Notes under the pieces: model-generated
What the model was told of the DNA's origin: nothing
Seen by the model: the letters and a program-made list of their open reading frames with translations, nothing else
The model's database searches: none
NCBI GenBank assembly: GCA_033002965.1
Contig: JAURVB010014925.1
Span: forward strand, 1 to 64,000
Direction of reading: 5' to 3'
Length of the DNA: 64,000 bases
Origin: Piper betle
Taxonomy: Eukaryota > Streptophyta > Magnoliopsida > Piperales > Piperaceae
Program-made: the position numbers and the translations under genes
Part shown: one piece after another, positions 44,412 through 57,415 of the stretch
Position numbering within the stretch: the first letter of the stretch is position 1
How the letters are laid out: every line of letters begins with the position of its first letter

Positions 44412-45614
44412 GTCAACAACAACGCTCTCTAGATGCTAAAAATCTGATAATGGTCATATAAATCGTAAATCCACTACTGTCTCTGACATATCTTGGCTAC
44501 TAACAACTCAACTTACGTTGTCCATCCATGTGTGTCTAATCTAAAGGGGTCTGAATCATGGTAGTGACACATACGATGGTGAACCTATGCTAAACCCATA
44601 CTGATCTCCGAAAATCTGGACTGGCTGCTTCTATCAGTGTTGACTAGCCTTAAAACGATGACCACTAATCTAGTGTCTTATTTCTGGTAGAATGCTGTCA
44701 AATATTTGATCTCGTAGGCAATGGTGGTCCTCATCTTCTCCTCATCATATCGAAAACTTTGACTAGCAAAGAGAAGTCAAAACTACTGCTAGTATGGTCA
44801 TAAATTAGTGGAAGAGGGGAGGTGGTGAAGTGCCCATCAGACTATTGATCCACATCGCTACTCATCCTTATTCATTACTATCTTTGGAATGTGGTCTATC
44901 TCAAGTCATTTGCCCAAACCCTCATCTATGCTCCAAGTACTTCAGTGTTCCATTGGCTTAGTCAGAATCTTCATCCTTAGGGATTTGGCTAAGGCACTCG
45001 GTGGTCCATCTCCTATGTCAACTAACTTGCCAGTATCTGTATACTTCAAGCTCCTTACTGTTGCCCCTTTTCTTTTACTTTCTTTTTCTTTTTTCAACTC
45101 CTTCCCACAATGTACTCCGTGTCCCATTGAAGCAGCACTAATGTGGCTAAAGATGGACACCTAGTCAACGTCCAATTATAACTTAGCTGCCCGAACATGT
45201 GGACATCCTGACTCATCCAAATGTCTTATGCAATGGAAGGAACCGGTGGGTCTATAAGTCCATCATGACATGCCTGTCTGATTCCTACTGACATCTGTTG
45301 ATATCTGGATCTAGTATAAGATGAGATCTATACCCATTCTACCTTTGCTAGCACTACAACATACCCAGCTCACATCCAACTGTGCAAGCAGTTTGATATC
45401 ATGATCGAAATCCATAAAAATGACCTGTTAGCTTAACTAAGGTCAGTTCCACATTTTTGATCAAGCTCTGAATACACAGTGATCCAACTAACTTATGAAA
45501 AAAAATCTGCATGTAAAGAAAATAAACAGAAACATACGTGCCAGCAGGACTTGGAGTAGCCTTTGCACACATATCACCTATAATAGTATCTTGCATCTTA
45601 ATCCACTGAGAGTG

Positions 45615-45626
45615 GCTCTGATACCA
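45615..45626 (-). promoter_or_regulatory. Primer-binding site, initiator tRNA-Met type (A4)
   Basis: GCTCTGATACCA on the plus strand lies 3 nt from the A LTR start at 45630. Confidence 0.9.
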
Positions 45627-45629
45627 ATT

Positions 45630-46015
45630 TGTAACACCCCAAATCCGGTTCACACTCGTTAACCTAACTGGCATGTCACAGACCCCAGTTAGGTCGGCTA
45701 ACCCGAACCCAACTAGTGTTGATCTAATTTCGGCATCTTAAGATGAAGATACGACTCGCCATGCATGGATGAATGTACAAAACCCTAACATAATACTACA
45801 TGGATGACATGAAAACTAATTTACACACCAACAACAATTGCGATAAACGAACAAAAATTTTAAAAACAAAACAGACATAGTCTCCCCTAAAAGTGCATTA
45901 GGGGCTACCCTGTCAAATAAACATATGAAAAAATATATATCTATATATCAAACGACTTCATTCGCACAAAATCTAATTTGCTGTAAACTCATTCTGAAGC
46001 TTGGGTCTTAACCCA
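45630..46015 (-). mobile_element. Start of the A4 5' LTR, cut by element D
   Basis: TGTAACACCCCAAATCCGG begins the LTR, which follows the other A copies up to TTGGGTCTTAACCCA at 46015. The D element starts at the next base. The remaining 2.5 kb of this LTR is not found on the other side of D. Confidence 0.85.
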
Positions 46016-46371
46016 TGTAATGACCCGCCATATTTTGCAACATTGTGGGCCTAGCTAGCTAGGTGTTACTCACAATTTAGCAAATATGTCTAGCATTTCT
46101 AACAAACACATATATAAAGATCCCACAGTCTTGGACTGTTTCCCAGTAGCCAATTCTCAAATAAATAAAAAAAGGGAGTCCCCATATTTATTTTGCTCCA
46201 TGCTTCGGTTGACAATCACCTAATTTCGTATTTGCACACCTGCGGAGGCAATTCCACGTTAGTGATTACAACACGAAGTAGTATAATACATAAAACAAGT
46301 CAAGTACATTCCACTATTTCCCTATGTTCATTTTAATATGTGGTGGAGCGATTCCGCTATACTCCAAAACA

Positions 46372-47740
46372 ATGCATTTGGAGTCCTAAACTCTTAACTA
46401 ATCGGGATGATGGGAACAAATGTGTACACCCCGAGTCAAATAAAACATCCACACTAACACTTTGAATCAGAATTTTACCTCGAACTGTGTGGTCATCGTC
46501 CTCAATTTCGACAGCAAAAAGTTTCGCCTTCCCTTTGTCCACCGATTTTGTAGGTTCTGGGTAGCGATTAGGAGTTGGTGTCTTCTCCTTTTCAGGTTGC
46601 TCTTGTTGTTGCTTCAGGGGCTAACGACACTCGTTCTGCAGGTGTCCCGTCCTTCCGCAGTTGTAGCACCGACGGAGCTCACTGCATGGCCCTGAATGCA
46701 TCTTGTTGCAATTTTTACATAGTCGATACGGAATCTCCTGAAACTTCCTTTTGCGGTTCCCATCGACAATCCGTTGATAGTTCTGCTGCTGGTGTTCTAC
46801 AGACCGGTTTTGCTACTACCATGGTTGGCATTCTTATGTTGCATAGTAGCCTTCCCCTGTTCCTGTGCATGGACATAGTCATACACCAACTCATGAGTAG
46901 TGGCTGCCTCAATCACTTCGGTTATAGTGCCTCTTGGCACCGTAGCAACCCTACTCCTCAATTCTGGCTTCAACTCCCAGAAAATTTGTCTGCTCTGGCC
47001 CGGGCAGTTGCCAGACTCCCAGGTGCAAATCTCTCCAATTGCAAGAAATTTTTTGCATACTCTCGGACTAAATCATCCCTCTGAGTTAGAGTGGCAAATT
47101 CCAGTGCTTTCTTCTAGACAACAGACTCAGGAAAATATTGTCCATTGAAAGCTGTTACAAATTCTGCCCAAGGAATGGACGAAATCTCCCGTTGATGGAA
47201 CGCAGTCTTCTCCATGGACTTCCACCAATAAGATGCTTCCTCCTGAAGCATGCATGTCGCCAACCTCACTTGATGGCGATGAGGCACAGAGAGAGCTCTA
47301 AATGCTTTCTCAGTAATGTCCATCCAGCTCTCCGCCTTCATTGGATCAGTCCCTCCAATGAATACCTCAGCTCCGTTCTTCCGCAATTTTTCTACAGTGT
47401 ATCGATCACTGTCATCCCCAACTGGCAGTACCACTTGTTGGACTACCGGTGGCACTGGGTTTGGAAGTTCCCCTGGCTCGCCCGGGTCAGCTATCCCTAC
47501 CCGCTCTTGGGCACTCCCCTGATCCCCATTTGGGATGCTACTAGGACCTGCAGCCGAATTTGGAGCTCCATTCCCTGTTACCAATCCTGGTAATTGCTGC
47601 GCTATGTTCTGAACCACAGAACTGGTATTATCTGAAGCCTGCGCTAGTCCCTGTATGGCCGTCAAAATTTGGCCTAACACACTCTCCACGTTCGTGTCCG
47701 ACTGCGCAGCTTGGCTCGACTTCCTTCGGGTGCCTGCCAT
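46372..47740 (-). pseudogene. gag: Gag and partial protease of element D
   Basis: The start at 47740 (MAGTRRKSSQAAQSDTNVES) matches the Gag start of element C. The first frame, 208 codons, contains RYTVEKLRKNGAEVFIGGTD, PMKAESWMDITEKAFRALSV, PHRHQVRLATCMLQEEAS and FVTAFNGQYFPESVV. It is broken near 47115. Further on, around 46640-46760, it reads LCKNCNKMHSGPC and CYNCGRTGHLQNEC, the zinc knuckle (CX2CX4HX4C). A protease start follows (GKILIQSVSVDVLFDSGCTH, with the D-S-G active site) and then runs into the LTR. With a frame repair it would be a Gag-only element, but I see no evidence that it is active. Confidence 0.88.
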
Positions 47741-47905
47741 CTAAAATTTATTCCGTTATGGTTCATTAAATTTTTTTTCAATGATTACTTAGGTTTGTTA
47801 GTGAGTCCACTAATTCACTAATGACATACCCCATTGGAGAAAGATAAGTATTGGACTCTTCAACAAGGTACTTGAGTCATAAGATGTGAGCTTTTGAGAA
47901 ACCAG

Positions 47906-47917
47906 GCTCTGATACCA
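47906..47917 (-). promoter_or_regulatory. Primer-binding site, initiator tRNA-Met type (D)
   Basis: GCTCTGATACCA on the plus strand lies 2 nt from the D 5' LTR at 47920. Confidence 0.92.
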
Positions 47918-48280
47918 CCTGTAACGACCCGCCATTTTTCACAACATTGTGGGCCTAGCTGGCTAGGTGTTACTCACAATTTAGCAAATATGTCTAGCAT
48001 TTCTAACAAACACATATATAAAGATCCCACAGTCTTGGACCATTTCCCAGTAGCCACACTTATTTCTCAAATAAATAAAAAAGGGAGTCCCCATATTTAT
48101 TTTGCTCCATGCTCTGGTTGTCAATCACCTAATTTCGTATCTGCACACTTGCGGAGGCAATTCTGCGTTAGTGATTACAACACTAAGTAGTATAATAGAT
48201 AAAACAAGTCAAGTACATTCCACTATTTCCCTATGTTCATTTTAATATGCGGTGGAGCGATTCTGCTATACTCCAAAACA

Positions 48281-49604
48281 ATGCGGAGGAGGTATCCGCT
48301 GTGATCCGCACACCCCGGCCGTAGCCCTTTTGTGGGGAGGCTACCACTACCATCCCATCAAGATGGCGGTAATGTGTATTCGGTCGGTGGTAGTGCATCT
48401 CGGATGGTGGTTGTGCACCCAGGTGGTGGTTGTGCAACTCGGACGGCAGTTGTGCAACTCGGTCGGTGGTTGTGCACCTCGGTCGGTGGTTGTGCACTCA
48501 GCCGTCTATTGTGCAACTCGGTCACTGGTTGTGCACCTCGGTCAGTGGTTGTCCACTCGGTCGGCGGTTGTGCAACCTAGTCGGTAGTTGTGCCACTGTC
48601 GGTGGTTGTGCAACTCTGTCGGCAACAATGCTATTTAGATGCTAAAAATCTAATCGTGATGGTACACATCATAAATCCACTACTGTCGCAGGCATATTTT
48701 GGCTGCTAACAACTTGGCTTAGGTTGTCCAACCATGCGTGTCTGATTTGAAGAGGTCCAAATCATGGTGGTGACACATACAATGGTGGATTTATGCTAAA
48801 CCCATAATAATCATCCGAAATCTAGAGTGGCTGCTTCTATCAATGCTGACTGGCCCTCAAATGGCAATCACTAATCTGATGCCTTATCTCTGGTAGACTC
48901 CCGTCAAACATTTGATCTCGTAGTCAATGGTGATCTTGATCTTTTCCTCATCATATTGAGACATATGTTTGGCAAAGAGAAACCAAAACTGCTGCCCATA
49001 GGTCATAACTATTGGAAGAGGGGGAAGTGGTGAAGTGCCCATCTGACTATCGATCCACCTCACTACTCAGCCTCATTCATCACTATCTTCTGGAAGTGGT
49101 CCACCTCAAATCATCGCACAACTCTCATCTATGCTCCATGAACTTCAATGGCTCCATTGGCATAATCACAGCCTTCATCCTTAGGGATTTGTCTAAGGAA
49201 TTTGGTGGTCTATCTCATGTGCCAACTAACTTGCCAGTATCTCTATGCTTCAAGCACCTTCCCACTATGTACACCATGTCCCATGGAAGCAGGACTAATG
49301 TGGTGACATGCAAAGGACGGACACCTGGTCAACATCCAATTCAACCTCAACTTAAAGAACATCTAGGCCCCATGACTCATCCAAATCTCTTATGCGGTGG
49401 ATAGAACTAGTGGGTCTATAAGCCCATCACGACATTCCTGTCAGATTTCTGCTGACATTTGGATCTGGTATAAGATGGGATCTTATACCCATTCTACCTC
49501 TGCTAGCACTACAACAATCTAAGCCCTGCTCACATCAAGCTAACCAACAATTTGATATCATAATAAAATACCATAGAGAAGATCTGTCAGCTCAACTAAG
49601 GCCA
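48281..49604 (-). mobile_element. Partial non-coding interior of element A5
   Basis: It is collinear with the right half of the A3 and A4 interiors, starting near the minisatellite. Its right end lacks about 190 bp, including the tRNA-Met site, and joins the LTR directly at CTCAACTAAGGCCATGTTA. The 130-codon frame at 49012-49404 is antisense and not recognisable. Confidence 0.75.
48381..48625. repeat. Minisatellite in the A5 interior
   Basis: About twelve units of the same 17-21 bp type as at 30546-30767 are present, with more substitutions. Confidence 0.88.
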
Positions 49605-52299
49605 TGTTATAGGCCCCAGTTCATGTTCATGAACCGAACCGCCATGTTACAAGCCTCGGTTAGGTCGGCTAACCTGAACCCAACTCGTGCGGATCTAATC
49701 TCGATGTCTTAAGATGAAGATACAACTCGCCATGAACGAATGAATGCGCAAAACCCTAACATGATACTATATGCATGACATGCAAACGAATTTACACACA
49801 AATACAATTATGATGCAAATCAATAAAAATTCTAAAATAAAACATACAGAGTCTCCCCTAAAAGTGCAATTAGGGGCCACCCTATCAAATCAACATATGC
49901 AAATGTGTATATTTAATGTCAAACAACTTCATTAACACAAAATCTAATCTATTGTACACTTATTCTGAAGCTTGGGTCTCAACCCACATGTGCAATCTAT
50001 TCATACCTCTTATCAGTTCGGAGTTTTGACCCACTTGTTGTACATATTCAATGTCTAAACATATTTAATAATATATATATATATATATATATTAACATAT
50101 CATCATTAGCAATCTTTCTACATTAGCAGACATCATATGACATCATATTTCAATATAATGAAATCATAACAAAATATTAACCATCCTATCGTCTGACATG
50201 TATGTGCAACGACATCATTGCTCCTCTGTCCAGGTTGGCACATCCAACTCATGATTGTCACCTACATATAGTAAAAAACACATTAGTAACAAGTGTTACT
50301 AGTCCAAAATATAACTATAACAAACTAGCTATGAGAACACACTTATACGAAGGAAAATATGCATAGACTTCTTGTAACTCTCTTAAAGGCACCTAGTGAG
50401 GAGCCACTGGGTTCCAGACCCGGTAGCATCTCGAACTGTCTGCTTTCCTGGTACCTCTTTTGGCATTTTTCTCATTTCATTTTTCTCTGGTCCATCGGGA
50501 CTACATGTATATCCTAAGCCCTCTCCTTGTCTCTGTAATTCTCCTGCCTTCAGAACGAAGGCCGAGTACTCTCAGACAGTCGCCTTTAGTATCCTTTGAA
50601 CCATAAATCTGGACATCCACTGTACTTAACAGTACCCGTAAACCTCCACGTTCTCTGGGTGTGAGCAACTCAAACGTAGAGTTGTCAGGATCCTTCAGGA
50701 ATGGAACAGTCTACTCATTAATCGAGAGCTTGCTTTGACTGTCACAGCATCTGCTCGTGGTATGTGCAAGTCAGTTTCTCCATCTTTCATCTTACTGAAA
50801 GCTCAAAGCGTGTCTCCACACCTAGGCGGTAAGCTCCTACTCTATACCTACACAACAAATCTAGAACCTAACACCCGCTAACTAAATGATGTATCAACTT
50901 GACATGATCAACACACTTACAATTCAAACAACATCCATCAAGAATCAAATAATTATTGGTGTAGAAATAACTCTAACTCATCCTATTCATGCAAATTTTA
51001 TTGTGGTTTTCTAAGTTACATCGTAGTCGAATAACATGGTCAACCTTATTTTACCTTATTAAATCACTTACCATTCAATCACAATTAATCACATCAATTA
51101 ATCAATCCTAGCATGTTGCGCTAACAATCATCAAGTTTACATTATTAACTCGAAGGTAATTATACCTCTTGTCGTTGACAATCAGCGATGGCTAGAGTTT
51201 CGTCAGAGCTCAATTTCTTCGCTTGTTGGCATCCAAAGTGCAATCAGGTTCAACTGGATGAACTCAGCGGAACATCCAGCAACTTCTAGCAAATATGATT
51301 TTTCGGTAGGTTCTTGCAATTTTTTGGCAGTTCCAATGGTTTTCCCGCGGCAATTGCCAGTGTCGTCTATTGGCGGGAAGGCAGTTGTGTTGGGTACCGT
51401 TAGAACTGGCTCGATGAGCCCGATGCATCTACAATGTCGACACAGTTGGTGGAGGTGGTGGTTAGCTAGAAAATGGCTAAAACAGAGGTGGTTGCGATGG
51501 GTGACTAGAACCGGCTGGCCCGGGCGGCGATGGGCTCCGCTCGGGTCGGGAAAGGTCCTAGGAGGGTCAGCAATGCCAAAGCTGTGACTGGATGACCACG
51601 GCGAAGGTTGCTAGTGGCCGAATCGACGACGCGAGCGCATCACTAGGTATGGCAATTCTGGCATCACGGAGGCCGGGCGACTACCTGGAGCACTCGGGGT
51701 GGCACGGTAATGCCGCGGTGGAGCGAGGCGGCGTCGATCGGTGACCGGATGGTGTCGGTAGCAGTGGCGGCGACGACTCGCAAAGGGTGGCGTGATGGTG
51801 ATTAGGGTTTGTGGAAAGAAAAAGGGTATGGGTTGGTTGGTGGCAATATCATAAATAAGACTTGGCTCGCCTCGGGATCGAGTCAACAATAATAACTAAG
51901 TCGTAGAAAATCCTAAAAAATATCCAAAAAATCGGGCAAAATCCCATAAAATAAACAAACACCACAACATCATAATGACATGCTCTATAATTAAACCCAT
52001 GCAAACTGCCCCTAACTCATCCTAACGAAGTAAACGGCCTCAAACTAATTCTACGATCCACTATATGTAAAATTAAAAAATTATAAACTGGCTTACTCTT
52101 ATATATTCTGATAACTCATTCTATTCTGTTGTATTCATGACGTTATCATCATATATTTGGGTGCGCATGACCCTCACAGCTCATACATGCGACTGGCGTT
52201 GGCTCAGTACACGTGTTCTGAAACTAACTCGACTCGAAAATAATGATCAAACCATCCGGTTCTAAATATAAAATTCTGACTCAAATCATGGGTTCATAA
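49605..52299 (-). mobile_element. Family A LTR of element A5, old copy
   Basis: The copy is 2.7 kb and follows the A LTR layout. Its start is decayed (TGTTATAGGCCCC for TGTAACACCCC), its end reads GGGTTCATA for GGGTTTTACA, and many CG sites are TG or CA. Stem-loop 1 is destroyed (50333-50350). The CCTCGAGG module and TATA region, expected between the leader and about 50810, are deleted. Confidence 0.85.
50071..50092. repeat. AT dinucleotide microsatellite
   Basis: About eleven AT units in a row lie inside the A5 LTR and are absent from the other A copies. Confidence 0.95.
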
Positions 52300-52658
52300 C
52301 TAATCCTGACTCGAAAATAACTCGACTCAACCTCAACTAACTGAACATGTAGATCCTCTTAACTCGTCCAAATCTCTAGCACAAAAAAGGAAAGACGTAT
52401 CACTGAGCTTATTAAGACATAGCAAAGAGATCCATGCTTGCATCTACTGAAATCATTATCTCATATCCATCTTAGAACTTCTCAAACCATTAACACTAAA
52501 ACATGCACTACCCAGGTCTGACTAAGCACGGAATCTAAAATCCTAAGAAAAAGGTGAAAGGAAATAGTTGTCGATTTGGCTAAGGAAAACTCTACACAGT
52601 TGGCTGAAAACAAAAGTCTTCCATCTAAATCAACAAAGACATGGCTCTAATATCAACT
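52300..52658 (-). mobile_element. Leader of a family F element with a decayed primer site
   Basis: Next to the LTR start at 52659 lies GCTCTAATATCA (52644-52655), two changes from the tRNA-Met site. The stretch 52560-52658 resembles 14330-14402. Position 52300 onward is cut from the rest of the F interior by the A5 LTR. No coding region is seen. Confidence 0.6.
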
Positions 52659-54407
52659 TGTAACACCCCAATTTTGGTTCACTGAAGAACCAAATCAGAA
52701 ATGTTACAATCGAGTCGAGTCATGTTTAAAGTTGTTGGTCGGTAAAACACGATCTATACAATGATCAAAACAACCTTCTTGGTGTAATGAGAGTGGAATA
52801 CAGTGTTAAATATGCATCAAAACACATCAAATAAAAGTAAAAGTAAGAAAAGAAATAAATGCACAGAGCTTAATTGTGTGTAGCATTTATCTATCCTTCC
52901 ACAAAAGTCAACTTGGGAATTGCAAGACTTAAATATATTATATGAAAAATGTCAGGAATAAGTGTTATAGGTCCAAAACACAACTAAAACAATCTGGCAA
53001 ATAGGTATTCCACTACCCACAAAAACTTATGAAACTTCAAGATGCCTCACGTTGGGCGGTATGCAAACAAACTTAAGCAAGTGCCGGATCACATGCATGG
53101 CTCATATTCAAATTCATACGTACAACGATTGTGCTCCCACATCTTTCATATTTCACCCACCACGATACTTGAGTGGCAAAGGGAATAGTTAAGTTAGTGC
53201 GACAAATTTTGGAAATGTACTGCATCATGCAGTACCCTCATACCCGCACTACCTCAAGGTTTGAAGGAGTACTAGTACGATTCATACATATTTCTATACC
53301 ACTCACTCTCTTAATCATGAAATTCGTAAAAATGCGCATACTTATATAATAGGTTTAGGGAAGAGTCTTGTATCAAATATTTTTTAGCTTGATTTTGAAA
53401 ACCAACAAGGGATCTCATCCTTGTAGTTTTATTAAACATGTGTAAAAAGACAGCTAAATGGCCCGACATCTAAGGGATCCAATAAAATGCCACCGATGTC
53501 GTCCTATCTCTAAAACATGGTTAAACTTAACACGCAGGGAGTTAAGCAGACAAGGAGAGTCCTACGGACTTGTAGTCTAAGCTCCAAGCATATCAGCACA
53601 TCTATGGCGAGCTCGGACTCTGAAACCTAAATCAAAACCCACTACTGAGTAAAATACTAACATCTGTATGTGAAGCATGCTTGTGGTGTGTACTCATATC
53701 ATCAATGCATCCTAATAAAGAAAATAGTGCTAACAAACCTATAACTAAACATGGTGGCATAAAAATCGAGACATAATAATAATAAATAATATTAACAAGA
53801 AAATGCACTGATAGGTAATTCGATAAATAATAAATACATACACATGAAAAATACTCTAATCATAAAATAATAATATAATTATAATATATAAATATACGGG
53901 TAAACATGAGTAAATATCAACATTTATACTCGTATTAGTAAATATATGTATATGTATATATATAAATTAATAAACAAATAGTTAATACTCATTAAACATG
54001 AATATTAATATCATAGTCATACAATACAAGAATACATAATTAAATACAAATAAATAATAACATAGACATAACGAACAAATAAATAAATAAATAAATACAT
54101 ACAATTTAGTAAAAATAATAAGGCTAATATTCATCAGTAAATATAATATTAAGAATAACAAATAATTATGTAAACATTCATCATATATGATAAACATATA
54201 AATAAATAAATAAATAATAAATAAATAAATAAAAATAATCATAAAATGCAATCATGCTAAATCATGTGAATATGGGTCACAACTAATTTATGGGTTCTCG
54301 AATTACAAAAACGGTCGAGAAACGGCCGAAAATGGGCTGAAACTAAGCTAAACTGGACCGAACTGAGGTGAACCCAACCGAACCGAACTGAACCAGCTAA
54401 GTCTAGG
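52659..54407 (-). mobile_element. Family F LTR, first segment
   Basis: The LTR starts TGTAACACCCC. Together with 57252-57415 and 58569-59681 it forms one LTR of about 3.0 kb, interrupted by a solo B LTR and a solo G LTR. The leader and TATA region are decayed; the module near 53405 reads AAGGGATCTCATCCTTG. An AT-rich block (53850-54245) follows. Confidence 0.75.
53850..54245. repeat. AAAT-rich low-complexity block
   Basis: Runs of AAATAAATAAAT (54080-54100, 54190-54235) and AATAATA dominate. It mirrors 11340-11890 in the other F LTR. The ORF at 53982-54251 is this low-complexity sequence. Confidence 0.85.
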
Positions 54408-57251
54408 TATAACACCCCATTTCGGCTCACCCATGAACCGACATGGAAATGTCACCGGCGACCAAACCCTTCGCTAGTCTATTGGGTTCGGTTAAGCCGA
54501 CCCGGATCTACCCTCGGTGTCTTAAGATGGAGATGCAAACATGAAATGCATGGATGGGAGGCATGAGTTCTAACGTAGTCCTACATGCATGCTATGATGT
54601 GCAAGCAAAACAAAACCATGCAACAACAAGAAATTTTAATTAAAAATTCATTAATTTTTACGGAAAAACGGATAGAATCTCCCCCAAAAGTGCAATAGGG
54701 GCCAACCTGTCCACAACAAGGGGGTATAAATATTTTATCAAAATACGATAAAACATGACAATCTACCGTAGCATTCATCATTATTTCATTTCTTTTCATC
54801 TGAGCCGAGTCTGAACTCCAAGGCTTCCTACTCATTCACAATTATCCGTTCGTTTCATAAAAAGCAATTCATCAAGACAAAAATATCCTAATTATCATTC
54901 ACACAGCATTAACACACCATCATTATACATTACACGCGGTAGGTACATTTGTGCACGGTTCTACGCTGCTCCACCACAGTCCCGACAACTTTCATCCCTT
55001 GCATTTCTAACCTACATATATATAGAAAAATGTTAGCAACGGGTGTCATTGGTCCAGAAATAACTAATATCAAACCGGAACTTGAGAGCAAACTCTCATG
55101 GAAAGCAAACCATCATATATCTTCCTCAAGAACTCTCATAAGGGCAACTACAGAGGTGCCGTCAAGCAGCTGACTCAATAGCATCCCGATCTATCTGGTA
55201 CTGTGCCGTTCACGACACTGCTTTTTCAGTATTTCACATAAAACTTTTATCCTAAGCCCTCTCCAAACCTCCATATCTCTCCTGGCCTTGAGCACGTAGG
55301 CCGACATGCGCTATACTAAATAGTACCCGTAAACCTCCACGTCCTCCGGGTGTGAGGAACTCAAACACGGAGTTGTCAGGATCCCTCGGGAATGGAACAG
55401 TCCGCTGGCACTAATCTAGAGCCCGCTTTGACTGTCACGACATCCACTCATGGTACGTGCAAGTTGATTCATCTCCTCTTGTCTCACTGAAAACTCGATA
55501 AAATTATTTATAGGGTTGGGTGGGGATTTATTATAATAGGCCCGAAGGCAACTTGAGGTGGATCTTATTTTCAAAAACAAGCTAGAGTGATCTCATCCTC
55601 GAGGGTTATTAATCCATAAAATTGTAGGCTAAATGGCCCGAGTTAAGTGGGATCCGATAAAACGCCACTTAACTCATCCTGTACATGATAAATCAAATAC
55701 ACAATAGAGTAGCGTAAAAACAGAGAACGGGTCCTAAACGGGCATGGTAGAAGCTCCAAACGGGTCAACGTGCCTAGGTGGCGAGCTCTTACACCGTACC
55801 TACACAATCAAGCTAAAAGCTAATGCCTGCATGACGAATCACACATCCTATAGCATGCACACACAATCGATGCAATCACGCATCAATCAACACACATTCA
55901 TCCTAAGTCAATCCTAATGAGTTTTCAATCTACTTCTCATGAAATCAGGGTAATTAATTAGTTTACCTGATTAATTCCTTACTTTTCCATTTTAACACTC
56001 TTCAATCAGCCAATTTCATAATTTTTTATTAAATTACACACAAACATACAGACACGTAAAAAAACAAGAAAATTCATCTAATTATCTAGTCTAGCATGCT
56101 TCCCTAGTAATTACAAAATTTAAGAATTTATGTCGGAGTAATTTATACCTCACATCGTCGAAAATCATCGATGGCTAGGGTTTCCGTTTCATGGCTCGAA
56201 ACTCGAATTCGGCACCTAGCGGCATCCGAAGTCCAATCGGATTCGACCGGGTGAGTTCGGCAAATGATTCGGCGAATTTCCCACAAATCCAATTTTCAGG
56301 CGGTTCCGGCGGTTTTCTGGTGAGTGTCGGTGGTTTTCTGGCCATGATTCTGGACGGGGTAATCAAGGGGTCTATCGGCACCAACTCGACGAGCTTGGTC
56401 TGATGGTGGTGTCAAACAGGGTAGATGGGGTGGCGATGGCTGTCGGCAGCGGCGGCGTGCTCCAATCGGGGCTATGGCCGGCCTCGATGGCTGTCGGGAT
56501 GATGGGCGAAACGTCGGCGAGGTCAAGGCGGTGGTCGTCGGGGTCACGGCGGGGACGGCACAGCCCGAACGGCGGCGAATCGACAAGGGGGGAGTTGCGG
56601 CTTGTGGGGCCATTCTGGTGTCGTGGCAGAGAGACGGTGGCCAGGGTGGTCGTGGGGGCACGGCAAATGCACGACGGGGTGGGGCGGCGTAGATCGGCAG
56701 CTGTGCGGCATTGGCAGCGGCGGCGGTGGCGACCACAATGGGCGGCAGTGGTAGGGTTTGGCTGACGAAGTGTCGGGAGGGAGAAAAACACCCCTAGTGG
56801 CCAACTTGTAAATAAGTATTGACTCGATTCCTACTCGAGTCAAAATAATATCTAGTTAGTAATAAATTCTAAAAAAATCTAGAAAAATATGGAAAAATCT
56901 CATAAAATGAAACAAACACAACAACATCCAAATGACATGCTATATAACTAATAACCCACCCGAATACCATCCGACGCATCCTAAGGCATTATTCGGCCTA
57001 AACTAATTCTATGGTCATAGCATAAAAAAATAAAATCATCAACTGCATACTCTCATATCTACTGATAGCTCAGTCTGCTGATGCGTATCTGACGCTATCA
57101 TTGATAGTTGGGTATACAAGAACCCTCATAGCCTATGCACACGGTCGGCCTCGGCCCCACACACATGTTCTAAAAGCAAAACCAACTTGGACCACGGTCG
57201 AACCGACCGGCTAACGATTATAAAACCCTGACTTGAGTCGCGGGTTTTACA
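54408..57251 (-). mobile_element. Solo LTR, family B, in the F LTR
   Basis: The 2.84-kb LTR runs TATAACACCCC to CGGGTTTTACA. The flanks CTAGG (54403-54407) and CTGGG (57252-57256) fit a 5-bp duplication with one change. It is collinear with 34612-37466 but older: many CG sites have changed, and stem-loop 1 (55081-55100) has lost a pair. The GC-rich part is 56150-56770; its ORFs are not recognisable. Confidence 0.85.
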
Positions 57252-57415
57252 CTGGGCTAACTGGAAAATGGGCCAAGTTGATTGGCCAGATATAGCAGAC
57301 ATGAACTCGGGCACAAGCAGGCAGACTCGGGCACGGTTAGGCGGACGTGGACACAGGCACGACCAGGCAAACACGACATGGGCAGATGGGTAAACGGGCC
57401 GAACGGGGTGGTGGG
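57252..57415 (-). mobile_element. Family F LTR, second segment
   Basis: This short stretch separates the two solo LTRs. It contains an imperfect repeat of CGGGCACA.GCAGGC.GACT type. I assign it to F from its position only. Confidence 0.5.

Larger units (their letters stand above)
42052..45629 (-). mobile_element. Non-coding interior of element A4
   Basis: It is collinear with 28440-31698 (for example CTCTTCCGTTCTGATCCCTA, AAGGGCCTACTAGGTTGGTC). It lacks the first ~160 bp, including the polypurine tract, because it abuts the C LTR at 42052. The right end has the tRNA-Met site (45615-45626). More substitutions separate it from A3, with many CG to TG/CA changes. No coding domain was found. The ORFs at 44889-45164 and 44942-45160 overlap on opposite strands. 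Confidence 0.8.
46016..48280 (-). mobile_element. Short LTR element D, with gag but without pol
   Basis: Two LTRs of about 360 bp (46016-46371 and 47920-48280) run TGTAA[C/T]GACCCGCC to CTCCAAAACA on the plus strand. The 5' LTR is the right one, next to a tRNA-Met site (47906-47917). The interior encodes Gag and the start of a protease, then runs directly into the 3' LTR, so RT, RNase H and integrase are deleted. The left flank is A LTR and the right flank is A interior, and no 5-bp duplication is visible (ACCCA versus ATGCG). Confidence 0.88.

Noticed and set aside
44889..45164. Conserved short ORF in A interiors (also 30961-31248, 49012-49404)
   Set aside because: It is antisense to the element, indels shift the frame between copies, and an equally long ORF lies on the opposite strand. 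Similarity reflects the shared repeat.
53982..54251. 89-codon membrane-like ORF on the minus strand
   Set aside because: Same low-complexity block in the inverted F LTR.
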